Assembly (NCBI RefSeq): GCF_014648175.1
Contig: NZ_BMQP01000035.1
Coordinates: forward strand, 21,664-85,663
DNA from: Planobispora rosea
GTDB taxonomy: Bacteria; Actinomycetota; Actinomycetes; Streptosporangiales; Streptosporangiaceae
Length of the DNA: 64,000 nt
Direction of reading: 5' to 3'
A program made the position numbers and the translations under genes. Positions 16,686 through 24,371 of the stretch are shown here, one piece after another. The notes beneath the pieces are model-generated. The model saw nothing but the letters and a program-made list of their open reading frames with translations. It did no database searches and had not been told where the DNA came from. Numbering within the stretch: position 1 is the stretch's first letter; the number at the start of each line of letters is the position of its first letter.

Positions 16686-17360
16686 ATGGCCCGCGGGCGT
16701 GGCAATCCATTGGCGCTGGCGGTGCTGGCGCTCCTGTTCGAACGGCCGATGCACCCGTACGAGATGGCCTCGACCATGCGCGCCCGGCGCAAGGAGGAGA
16801 GCATCAAGCTCAACTACGGCTCGCTGTACTCGGTCGTGGAGAGCCTGGTGAAGCGCGACCTGATCGAGGCGGTGGAGGTCATCCGCGAGGGCAGGCGGCC
16901 CGAGCGGACGGTGTACACGATCACAGAGCCGGGCAGGCTGGAGCTGTTCGACTGGCTCAGTGAGCTGATCAGTACACCGACGAGGGAGTACACCTCCTTC
17001 GAAGCGGGGTTGTCCCTGATCGGCGTGCTCCCGCCCGACGAGGCGATACGGCTGCTGGAGGAGCGCGTGCTCCGGCTGGAGCAGCGGCTTCACATGGAGG
17101 AGGCGCTGGGGGAGCTCACCGCCAAGCAGAGGCTGCCCCGGCTGGTCCTGATCGAGTGGGAGTACACGATGATGCTCCGCCGGGCCGAGCGCGACTGGGT
17201 GAACGGACTGCTGGAGGAGTTCCGCGAGGGCACGTTCGAGAGCTTGGACTTCTGGCGGACCTTCCACGGGGAACGCGTCATGCGCTCCGGGCGGCCCGTA
17301 CCCCGGCCGCCGGACGACGATGATAATGGCAGTGATGACGATTACCAGAAATCACTGTAA
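16686..17360 (+). CDS. PadR-family transcriptional regulator
   Basis: 224 residues. The N-terminal winged helix is typical of the family: NPLALAVLALLFERPMHPYEMA, LNYGSLYSVVESLVKRDLIE, then GRRPERTVYTITEPGRLEL. The C-terminal helices (EERVLRLEQRL...TMMLRRAERDWVNGLLEE) form the dimerisation region of the PadR-s2 type. An acidic tail, DDDDNGSDDDYQ, ends it. ATG 16686 follows GGGAGGT and begins the family's usual MA-R-G-N-P start. Its target may include the neighbouring phosphotransferase or an unlinked exporter. Confidence 0.85.
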   Translation: MARGRGNPLALAVLALLFERPMHPYEMASTMRARRKEESIKLNYGSLYSVVESLVKRDLIEAVEVIREGRRPERTVYTITEPGRLELFDWLSELISTPTREYTSFEAGLSLIGVLPPDEAIRLLEERVLRLEQRLHMEEALGELTAKQRLPRLVLIEWEYTMMLRRAERDWVNGLLEEFREGTFESLDFWRTFHGERVMRSGRPVPRPPDDDDNGSDDDYQKSL

Positions 17361-17446
17361 GTCGCGTAATAGAACCCCCTAAAGACCTGGGTGATCCGCC
17401 CGAAACGGTCCCGACCACCGGGCGGATCGGTCTAGGCTCACGTGGC

Positions 17447-18244
17447 ATGTTCGTCACCACGCTCCACGAGGAGATCCCCTTGCTGGGCGGTGACGTGACG
17501 GACGGGGTGGTGCGCGTCGGCGATACCGTGCGCAGGCCGACCCGTCCGTCCACGCCGTCCGTCCACGCGCTGCTCCGCCACCTGGAGGCGACGGGGTTCC
17601 AGGGCGCTCCCCGGGTGGTGGGCATCGACGAGCGGGGCCGGGAGGTCCTGACCTACCTGGAGGGCGAGTCGGGCCTGCGCCCGCTGCCGCCGTACGCGGC
17701 GACGGATGAGGCCCTGGCCGCCCTGGCCGGGCTGCTGCGGCGCTTCCACGACGCCGCCGCCACCTTCCGTCCGCCGCGCCACGCGGTTTGGGAGAACGGC
17801 TCCAACGACGACCTGGCGCCCGAGCTGGTCGGCCACTGCGACGTCAACCTCGACAACGTGATCTTCCGGGACGGCCTGCCGTACGCGCTGATCGACTTCG
17901 ACCTGGCCCGGCCGACGACCCGACTCTTCGACGTGGTGACCACGCTGCGCCACTGGGCGCCGCTCGCCGACCCGGTGGACCTGGACCCGGTCCAGCGCGA
18001 GCTGGAGCCCGGTCCGCGCCTGCGCCTGTTCTGCGACGCCTACGGCCTGCGCCCGCGCGACCGGCGACGCCTGCTCGACCTGGCCCGCCTGCGTTTCAGC
18101 CGCTCCTACATCGCCATGCGGGCCAGGGCGGCCACTGGGGGCGGCTGGGCCCGGATGTGGGCCGACGGGGCGGGCACGCGCATCCGCCGGGCCGGAGCGT
18201 GGCTCGACAACCACCATGATGAGCTCTATGCCCATCTGGTCTAG
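17447..18244 (+). CDS. Aminoglycoside/choline kinase-like phosphotransferase
   Basis: A 265-residue protein of the APH kinase-like fold. GHCDVNLDNVIF (about 140-151) is the Brenner catalytic loop, with Cys replacing the usual Gly of H-G-D, and ALIDFDLARPTT holds the metal-binding Asp. RRFHDAAATF and a C-terminal helical bundle are as in the family. It would transfer phosphate from ATP to a hydroxyl of a small molecule; the substrate is unknown. It starts at ATG 17447 and overlaps cobD by 29 bp, so the two are probably cotranscribed. Confidence 0.75.
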   Translation: MFVTTLHEEIPLLGGDVTDGVVRVGDTVRRPTRPSTPSVHALLRHLEATGFQGAPRVVGIDERGREVLTYLEGESGLRPLPPYAATDEALAALAGLLRRFHDAAATFRPPRHAVWENGSNDDLAPELVGHCDVNLDNVIFRDGLPYALIDFDLARPTTRLFDVVTTLRHWAPLADPVDLDPVQRELEPGPRLRLFCDAYGLRPRDRRRLLDLARLRFSRSYIAMRARAATGGGWARMWADGAGTRIRRAGAWLDNHHDELYAHLV

Positions 18245-19241
18245 AAACGTCCCTTCCAGCTCCGCCCTTCCGGGATCCGTTCCCCCCGGATCCCGTTCCT
18301 CCGCCGGGAAGATCTCCCCGGGTACGGCCCACGCGCTCGGGATGCTCACCGGAGTCGCCCTCGACGCGATCTTCGCCGACCCGCGCCGCGGGCATCCCGT
18401 CGCGCTGTTCGGCCGGGCCGCAGCCGCGCTGGAGAAGCGGTTGTACGCCGACTCCCGCGCCAACGGCGCCGCCCACGTCGCGATCTGCGTCGGATCGGCG
18501 GCGCTGCTCGGCGTCGTCGCCACCCGGGTGCGCGGCCCGCTGGCGCGGGGCGCGGTGAGCGCCGCGGCGACCTGGTCGGTGCTCGGCGGGACGACGCTCG
18601 GGCGCGAGGGCGCGGCCATGGCGGCGTTCCTGGAGGCCGGGGACCTGGCCGGAGCACGCGCGCGGCTGTCCCACCTGTGCGGGCGGGACCCGTCCCGTCT
18701 CCAGGAGGCCGAGCTGGCCAGGGCCACCGTCGAGTCGATCGCGGAGAACACCTCCGACGCCGTGGTGGCGCCGCTGGTGTGGGGGGCGGTGGCCGGGGTG
18801 CCGGGGCTGCTGGCCTACCGGGCGGTCAACACGCTGGACGCGATGATCGGCCACCGCAACGCCCGCTACGAGCGCTTCGGCTGGGCCGCCGCCCGGCTGG
18901 ACGACGTGGCCAACGCCGTACCGGCCAGGATCACCGGCCTGCTCGCGGTCCTGACCGCCCCGCTCGCGGGAGGCTCGGCCGGGCGTGCGGCGGCCGTGCT
19001 GCGCAGGGACGGGCACCGGCACCCCAGCCCCAACGCGGGCCGGTGCGAGGCGGCGTTCGCCGGGGCGCTGGACGTGACGCTCGGCGGGACGAACGTCTAC
19101 GGCGGCCGGACCGAGCACAGGCCGGAGATGGGTGACGGGCGCAAACCGGAAGTACGGGACATCCGGCGCTCGGTACGGCTGGCGCGCGCGGTAGGGTTCG
19201 CCGCTGCGGGGCTCGCCGTCCTCACCGCTCTCCGCGGGTGA
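18216..19241 (+). CDS. cobD: Adenosylcobinamide-phosphate synthase CobD/CbiB
   Basis: A 341-residue integral membrane protein of cobalamin biosynthesis that attaches aminopropanol or its phosphate to adenosylcobyric acid. Hallmarks are ALDAIFADPRRGHPVALFG, ATVESIAENTSDAVVAPL, AYRAVNTLDAMIGHRN and the C-terminal HPSPNAG...FAGALDVTLGG. The annotated start at 18216 lies inside the previous gene; internal starts exist before the conserved ALGMLTGVALDA segment, so about 40 N-terminal residues are uncertain. cobQ follows after 118 bp of low-complexity sequence. Confidence 0.93.
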   Translation: MMSSMPIWSRNVPSSSALPGSVPPGSRSSAGKISPGTAHALGMLTGVALDAIFADPRRGHPVALFGRAAAALEKRLYADSRANGAAHVAICVGSAALLGVVATRVRGPLARGAVSAAATWSVLGGTTLGREGAAMAAFLEAGDLAGARARLSHLCGRDPSRLQEAELARATVESIAENTSDAVVAPLVWGAVAGVPGLLAYRAVNTLDAMIGHRNARYERFGWAAARLDDVANAVPARITGLLAVLTAPLAGGSAGRAAAVLRRDGHRHPSPNAGRCEAAFAGALDVTLGGTNVYGGRTEHRPEMGDGRKPEVRDIRRSVRLARAVGFAAAGLAVLTALRG

Positions 19242-19259
19242 ACCGGCGGTCGCGGACGA

Positions 19260-19310
19260 GCACGGGCACGGACGGGCAGGCACGGACGGGCGGGCACGGA
19301 CGGGCGCGGG
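19260..19310 (+). repeat. Short tandem GGCACGGACGGGC-type repeat
   Basis: The cobD-cobQ gap contains three to four degenerate copies of a roughly 13-bp unit (GGCACGGACGGGC). It is probably simple-sequence drift; no regulatory meaning can be read. Confidence 0.6.
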
Positions 19311-19359
19311 CATGGGTACGGGCATGGGCGGTCATCGGCGGGAAGGCGGGCACGGAGGC

Positions 19360-20889
19360 ATGAGGGGTTCACTGCTGGTCGCCGGGACGACCTCCGATGC
19401 GGGCAAGAGCGTCGTGACCGCGGGGATCTGCCGCTGGCTGGCCCGGCAGGGGGTGAAGGTCGCGCCGTACAAGGCGCAGAACATGTCGCTCAACTCCTTC
19501 GTCACCGCCGACGGCGCCGAGATCGGCCGGGCCCAGGCGATGCAGGCCGCCGCCTGCGGGCTGGAGCCGAGCGCCGACATGAACCCGATCCTGCTCAAAC
19601 CGGGAAGCGACCGGCGCAGCCAGGTCGTGGTCATGGGCAGGCCGCTGGCCGACGTCGACGCGATGGAGTACTGGCAGGTCAAGGAGCGCCTGCGGGAGAT
19701 CGCCGTGGACGCGCTGGAGCGGCTGCGGGACCGCTACGACGTGGTGGTCTGCGAGGGCGCGGGCAGCCCCGCGGAGATCAACCTGCGCCGGGGCGACATC
19801 GCGAACATGGGCCTGGCGCGCGCCGCGGACCTGCCCGTCATCGTGGTCGGGGACATCGACCGGGGCGGGGTCTTCGCCTCGTTGTACGGGACGGTGGCCC
19901 TGCTGGAGCCCGCCGACCAGGCCCTGGTCGCCGGGTTCCTGATCAACAAGTTCCGGGGCGCCCGGGAGCTCCTCGAACCGGGCCTCGACATGATCAGAAA
20001 CCTGACCGGCCGCGAGGTGTACGGCGTGCTGCCCTGGCTGGACGGCCTCTGGCTCGACGTCGAGGACTCCCTCGCGCTGGACAACCGGCCCGCGGCTCCG
20101 GCGCGCACGCCGTACGGCAGGCAGACCCTGCGGGTGGCGGTGGTCAGGCTTCCGCGCATCTCCAACTTCACCGACGTCGACGCCCTCGCCTCCGAACCCG
20201 GCGTGGTCGTGCGGTTCGTGACCTCTCCGGCCGAGCTGGACGACGCCGACCTGGTGGTCCTGCCCGGCTCCCGCGCCACGGTCGCCGACCTGGCCTGGCT
20301 GCGCGCCACCGGCCTGGCCGACGCGCTGCCCGGCCGGGTGGTGCTGGGCATCTGCGGCGGCTACCAGATGCTCGCCCGGACCATCCACGACGACGTCGAA
20401 TCGGGGGCCGGGCTGGTCGAGGGGCTCGGGCTGCTGCCCGCGACGGTGCGCTTCGCCCCGGACAAGACGCTGGGCCGCCCGGTCGGCAGCGCGTACGGCT
20501 GCCCCGTCGCCGCCTACGAGATCCACCACGGGGTGGTGACCGCCGAGGGCGGCGCCCCCTTCCTCGACGGCTGCCGGGCCGGGACCGTCTGGGGGACCAC
20601 CTGGCACGGGGCCCTGGAGAACGACGACTTCCGCCGCGCGTTCCTCCGCGAGGCGGCCGCCGCCGCCGGTCGCGACTTCACCCCCGCGCCGGACACCTGC
20701 TTCGCCGCGCTGCGCGAGGAGCGCCTGGACGCCCTCGGGGATCTGATCGAGCGGAACGTCGACACCACCGCCCTGCTCCGCCTCCTGGAGGCCGGCGCCC
20801 CGCGAGACCTTCCGGTCCTGCCGCCGGGCGGACCCCTCCACGGGGCTCCGGATTTTTCGCAGAATGGGAGCATGGACGGTGAACGATGA
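19360..20889 (+). CDS. cobQ: Cobyric acid synthase CobQ
   Basis: 509 residues, close to the family's usual 480-510. The enzyme amidates four side chains of adenosylcobyrinic acid a,c-diamide using glutamine and ATP. The N-terminal dethiobiotin-synthetase-like domain has GTTSDAGKSVVTAG (P-loop, residues 8-21), YKAQNMSLNS and CEGAGSPAEINL. The C-terminal class I glutaminase has the nucleophile in GICGGYQM (Cys near 331) and EIHHG (His near 388). ATG 19360 follows GGAGGC. It overlaps the SHOCT gene by four bases. Confidence 0.95.
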   Translation: MRGSLLVAGTTSDAGKSVVTAGICRWLARQGVKVAPYKAQNMSLNSFVTADGAEIGRAQAMQAAACGLEPSADMNPILLKPGSDRRSQVVVMGRPLADVDAMEYWQVKERLREIAVDALERLRDRYDVVVCEGAGSPAEINLRRGDIANMGLARAADLPVIVVGDIDRGGVFASLYGTVALLEPADQALVAGFLINKFRGARELLEPGLDMIRNLTGREVYGVLPWLDGLWLDVEDSLALDNRPAAPARTPYGRQTLRVAVVRLPRISNFTDVDALASEPGVVVRFVTSPAELDDADLVVLPGSRATVADLAWLRATGLADALPGRVVLGICGGYQMLARTIHDDVESGAGLVEGLGLLPATVRFAPDKTLGRPVGSAYGCPVAAYEIHHGVVTAEGGAPFLDGCRAGTVWGTTWHGALENDDFRRAFLREAAAAAGRDFTPAPDTCFAALREERLDALGDLIERNVDTTALLRLLEAGAPRDLPVLPPGGPLHGAPDFSQNGSMDGER

Positions 20890-21098
20890 TCACCCGGATG
20901 CTCCTGGTCCTCCTCGTCATCGCCGTGCTCGCCGCGGTGATAGTCGGCATCGCGCTGGTGGTGCACACCTCCCGGCGGCGCACGCCCATCCCGGATCCCG
21001 ACGACCCCCGCGAGATCCTCAGGCGCCGCTACGCGGCCGGTGAGATCGACGAGGACGAATACCTCCGCCGCATGTCCGGCCTCTCCCAGGACTGGTAG
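20886..21098 (+). CDS. Small membrane protein with SHOCT domain
   Basis: 70 residues. Residues 5-27 form one transmembrane helix (LLVLLVIAVLAAVIVGIALVV). The cytoplasmic tail REILRRRYAAGEIDEDEYLRRM is a classic SHOCT motif, a short oligomerisation module. The start overlaps the cobQ stop (ATGA). Its function is unknown; linkage to cobalamin genes may be only positional. A strong hairpin follows 16 bases after the stop. Confidence 0.8.
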   Translation: MITRMLLVLLVIAVLAAVIVGIALVVHTSRRRTPIPDPDDPREILRRRYAAGEIDEDEYLRRMSGLSQDW

Positions 21099-21113
21099 GA
21101 CCCCCGAGCTCCG

Positions 21114-21162
21114 TGATCCGGGGAGTCGCGCCCCGCCCGGAGGGACCCAACTCCCCGGATCA
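21114..21162 (+). terminator. Terminator hairpin after the cobD-cobQ-SHOCT unit
   Basis: A perfect 13-bp stem, TGATCCGGGGAGT at 21114-21126 pairing with 21150-21162, around a 23-base GC-rich loop. Confidence 0.7.
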
Positions 21163-21201
21163 AGGAACGTGCCCACCGGGGCGCCTTGACCGGTCATCCC
21201 T

Positions 21202-21400
21202 TCATGAAATAGCCGGATTCATCGGCGTTTCGTCGAGGTGGAGGGGCAGCTCGACCACGCCGCCCGTCGGCCTGCCCAGCCCCTCAAGGGTCTCCGGGAC
21301 GGTGTACGGCCTGCGGTCGCCATAGGAGATCCGAGCCTCGTCCTGGGCGAGAGCGAGGAGCACCGGACGGTGAACGGCTTCCGGAAGTGGGAAGGGAACG
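21202..21400 (-). pseudogene. Possible C-terminal gene fragment
   Basis: A minus-strand frame ending at a TGA at 21202-21204 reads AVHRPVLLALAQDEARISYGD, then RRPYTVPETLEGLGRPTGGV, then VELPLHLDETPMNPAIS. The codons are plausible and the last part faintly resembles polysaccharide-deacetylase C-termini. Nothing attributable lies upstream, because the ABC ATPase starts at 21464 on the other strand. It is best viewed as a remnant, with low certainty. Confidence 0.3.
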
Positions 21401-21463
21401 GGCGGGCAAGTGTGGTGATCGGGTCATGGTCCGGATGATCGGTGCGGGAGCACCATCGGGGGC

Positions 21464-22381
21464 ATGACAGCGGTAGTGGAGACCGAGGGACTGACCAAGT
21501 TCTACGGCAAGCGCCGGGGGCTTGAGGATCTCGACCTGGAGATCCGGCCCGGGGAGGTGTTCGGGTACCTCGGCCCGAACGGCGCAGGCAAGACGACGAC
21601 CATCCGGCTCCTGCTCGACGTGATCCGCCCCACCCGGGGCCGGATGAGCGTGCTGGGGGCGGAACCCCGCGATCCGGCCGTGCGGAGCCGGATCGGCTAC
21701 CTGCCCGGGGAACTGGCCCTGGAGGGCAACGAGAAGGCACGCGACTACCTCGCCTTCCTGGGCGGTGTGCGGGGCGGGGTGTCCAAGGACAGGATCTCGG
21801 CGCTCGCCGAGCGGCTGGACGCCGACCTGTCGGTGCCGATGGGCAAGCTCTCCAAGGGCAACAAGCAGAAGGTCGGGCTGATCCAGGCGTTCATGCACGA
21901 GCCGGAGTTCCTGATCCTGGACGAGCCGACCGGCGGCCTGGACCCCCTGGTGCAGCAGGAGTTCCTCGCGATGGTCCGCGAGGTGCGGGCGGGCGGGCGG
22001 ACCGTGCTGATGTCCTCCCACGTGCTGGCCGAGGTCGAGGACGTCGCCGACCGGGTCGGCATCGTCCGCGGCGGCAGGCTCGTCGCGGTCGAGGACGTCA
22101 CGGCGCTGCGGGAGAAGGCGGTGCGCCGGATGGAACTGCACTTCGAGACGCCGGTGCCCCGCGAGGCGTTCGAGGACCTGCCCGGCGTCCGGGACCTGCG
22201 GGTGGAGGGGGCCAGCGTGCGCTGCACGATCGACGGCCGCCCCGACGCGCTGATCAAGGCGGCGGCCCGGTTCACCGTGGTGCACCTGGTCAGCGCCGAG
22301 CCCGACCTGGAAGAGATCTTCCTGACCTACTACAGCGAGAACGAAGAGCAGGAGGGGCGTCATGCCCGCGCTGGTGTCTAA
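21464..22381 (+). CDS. ABC-2 type transporter, ATP-binding protein
   Basis: 305 residues. Walker A is GPNGAGKTT (near residue 38), the signature KLSKGNKQKVGL is the form typical of drug and antibiotic exporters, and Walker B with the D-loop is FLILDEPTGGLDP. The H-loop His is in LMSSHVLAEVEDVADRV. The last 80 residues form the C-terminal domain seen in DrrA/BcrA-like proteins. It overlaps the permease gene by 20 bp, so the two form one exporter. Confidence 0.9.
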   Translation: MTAVVETEGLTKFYGKRRGLEDLDLEIRPGEVFGYLGPNGAGKTTTIRLLLDVIRPTRGRMSVLGAEPRDPAVRSRIGYLPGELALEGNEKARDYLAFLGGVRGGVSKDRISALAERLDADLSVPMGKLSKGNKQKVGLIQAFMHEPEFLILDEPTGGLDPLVQQEFLAMVREVRAGGRTVLMSSHVLAEVEDVADRVGIVRGGRLVAVEDVTALREKAVRRMELHFETPVPREAFEDLPGVRDLRVEGASVRCTIDGRPDALIKAAARFTVVHLVSAEPDLEEIFLTYYSENEEQEGRHARAGV

Positions 22382-23162
22382 GAGCCTGCGGGACTACCGC
22401 AGGTCGCTGATCCGCTGGACGATCGGCATCGGGGCGTTCTTCACCCTCTACCTGTCGTTCTATCCGAACATCTCGGAGAACCAGGAGATCTACGGCCCGC
22501 AGGCCCTGGCGAAGTTCCCCGGTGCGATGCGCGACCTGATGGGCGGCATGGAGGACTTCACCTCCGGGATCGGCTATCTGAGTAGCGTGGTCTACCAGCT
22601 GTTCGGGCCGATGCTGTTCATCGCGTGCGCGATGATCCTCGGCAACCGGGCGATCGCCCAGCCTGAGGAGTCGGGCACGCTGGAGCTGACCGTCACCCTC
22701 CCGGTCGACCGCAGAAGGCTGGTCTTCGAGCGCTTCGTCGCGCTGGTCCTCGGCCTGCTGGCCGTCACCGTCGCGACGTTCCTGCTCGCCTGGGCACTGT
22801 CAGCTGTGGCTGACATGGGCGTCGCGTTCGGCCGGATCCTCGCGGCGCACACCGGGGTCTTCCTCCTGGCGCTGCTCTGCGGCACGCTCTCCCTGGCGGT
22901 CGGCGCGGCCACCGGGCACAAGGGGCTGGCGATGGCGGTGGTCGGCGTGGTCGCGGTCGGCGGCTACATCGTGGAGACCATGGGCAAGAACGTGGACTGG
23001 ATCTCCTGGCTGCGCTGGGTCTCGCCGTTCCACTACTACCTGGACGGGGAACCCCTGTACCAGGGTTTCCCGGTGGGGAATTATCTTGTGCTGGCCGGGG
23101 CGACCGTCGTGCTGCTGCTCACCGCGATCCTCGCCTTCGACCGGCGCGACGTGGGAGTGTGA
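22362..23162 (+). CDS. ABC-2 type transporter, permease
   Basis: 266 residues with six hydrophobic helices. Helix 1 is IRWTIGIGAFFTLYLSFY; a long extracellular loop (ENQEIYGPQALAKFPGAMRD) precedes helix 2, a common feature of actinobacterial ABC-2 permeases. The PEESGTLELTVTLPVDRRRLVFERF loop matches the family's coupling segment. It works with the ATPase encoded just upstream; cargo unknown. The PucR-type regulator lies 126 bp downstream. Confidence 0.85.
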   Translation: MPALVSKSLRDYRRSLIRWTIGIGAFFTLYLSFYPNISENQEIYGPQALAKFPGAMRDLMGGMEDFTSGIGYLSSVVYQLFGPMLFIACAMILGNRAIAQPEESGTLELTVTLPVDRRRLVFERFVALVLGLLAVTVATFLLAWALSAVADMGVAFGRILAAHTGVFLLALLCGTLSLAVGAATGHKGLAMAVVGVVAVGGYIVETMGKNVDWISWLRWVSPFHYYLDGEPLYQGFPVGNYLVLAGATVVLLLTAILAFDRRDVGV

Positions 23163-23165
23163 CAT

Positions 23166-23269
23166 GAGGTCGCAGAAGTCGGCATGCGATCGATCGAAAA
23201 CACAGAGGTCGCAGAAGTCGGCATGCGATCGATCAGAGACGCAGAGATCGCAGAAGTCGGCATGCGATT
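23166..23269 (+). repeat. 39-bp tandem repeat, 2.7 copies
   Basis: Copies start at 23166, 23205 and 23244, exactly 39 bases apart. Each contains TCGCAGAAGTCGGCATGCGAT with a few differences, and the first two continue into CGATC. Each holds two short palindromes, GCATGC and ATCGAT. As 39 is a multiple of three, each copy also carries an in-frame ATG for the downstream gene. Confidence 0.9.
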
Positions 23270-23288
23270 AAACGAGGGGACCGCGGCG

Positions 23289-24371
23289 ATGAAGGTGCCC
23301 GCCGACCTGCTCGGTGGGCATGTCCGCGTGCTGGACGAGGCGGTCGCGACCGGGAGGCTGCCGGGACGGGAGGCGCTTGACGCCTACCGGATGGCGGGGG
23401 CGCGGGCCGCCGAGCTGGGTCTGCCGCTGCGGGACCTGGTCGACACCGCCCTGGCCATGGCCGAGCCGGCCGAGCGCGACGGGCCCGGACGGGACGGAGA
23501 TGCCGGTACGGCGCTGCTCCCGGCGCTGCGGCGAGTGGTCTCCGCCCTGATGGAGGGGTACGAGAACGCCCAGCGCCTGGCCGTCCGCCAGGAGGAGGCG
23601 GCCCGCAGGGAGTTCGTGGACGATCTGCTCCAGGGCCGCTCCGACCGGCTGGCCGAGCGCGCCGAGCACTTCGGCCTCCGGCTCGCCGAGTCCTACGTGG
23701 TTGCGGTGGCCCGCCCGGCCGTACCGGCCGGGCCGGGGGGCGGGGAGTTGCCGGCCCGGCGGATCGAGGATGCGCTGGTCACCCGGTTCGGCTCGCACAA
23801 CGTGCTGATCGCCGCCCGGGACGGGCTGCTGGTCTGCGTCGCGCCCGGCAGTCTCACCGCGGCGACCGGGGAGTTCACCCATCACGTACGGCAGGCGTTC
23901 GCGCCGGGCTGGCGCGTCGGGGTGGGACGCCCGCACCGGGGGCCCGGCGGGGTGGTCGCCTCCTACCGGGAGGCGGGGAACGCGATCGAGCTGGGCGATC
24001 GGCTGGGGCTGCGGGCCGCTGTCCTCAAGGCCGCCGACCTGCTGGTCTTCCCGGTGCTGTTACGCGACAGGGAGGCCATCGACGACCTGGTCACGACCGT
24101 GCTGAGTCCGCTGCTGGAGGCGCGGGGCGGTCCGGAACCGCTGCTGCACACGCTGGAGGCCGTCTTCGCCGCGCAGGGGAACCAGAGCGCGGCGGCGCGC
24201 AAGCTCGGTATCAGCACCCGGGCGGTGACCTATCGCCTGGAGCGGATCCGCCGTCTCACCGGCTTCTCGCCCGACGATCCCACCCAGCGTTTCACCCTGG
24301 AGACCGCCGTCCTGGGCGCCCGTCTCCTCGATTGGCCCGCCCAGCCTCTCGCCTCCCAGGTCCGGAGCTGA
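23289..24371 (+). CDS. PucR/CdaR-family transcriptional regulator
   Basis: A 360-residue regulator. The C-terminal HTH is canonical for the family: LLHTLEAVFAAQGNQSAAARKLGI and STRAVTYRLERIRRLTG. The middle part (SYVVAVARPAVPA...GWRVGVGRPHRGPGGVVASYREAGNAI) is the GGDEF-like CdaR domain. ATG 23289 is chosen because GAGGGGACC precedes it. Earlier in-frame ATGs at 23184, 23223 and 23262 fall in the tandem repeat and would add repetitive residues (MRSI…EVG). The 3' end is overlapped by the convergent MFS reading frame for 312 bp. It may control the ABC-2 exporter upstream. Confidence 0.85.
   Translation: MKVPADLLGGHVRVLDEAVATGRLPGREALDAYRMAGARAAELGLPLRDLVDTALAMAEPAERDGPGRDGDAGTALLPALRRVVSALMEGYENAQRLAVRQEEAARREFVDDLLQGRSDRLAERAEHFGLRLAESYVVAVARPAVPAGPGGGELPARRIEDALVTRFGSHNVLIAARDGLLVCVAPGSLTAATGEFTHHVRQAFAPGWRVGVGRPHRGPGGVVASYREAGNAIELGDRLGLRAAVLKAADLLVFPVLLRDREAIDDLVTTVLSPLLEARGGPEPLLHTLEAVFAAQGNQSAAARKLGISTRAVTYRLERIRRLTGFSPDDPTQRFTLETAVLGARLLDWPAQPLASQVRS

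Noticed and set aside
23166..23269. CRISPR array
   Set aside because: Copies are contiguous with a 39-bp period, without spacers, and no cas genes are present.
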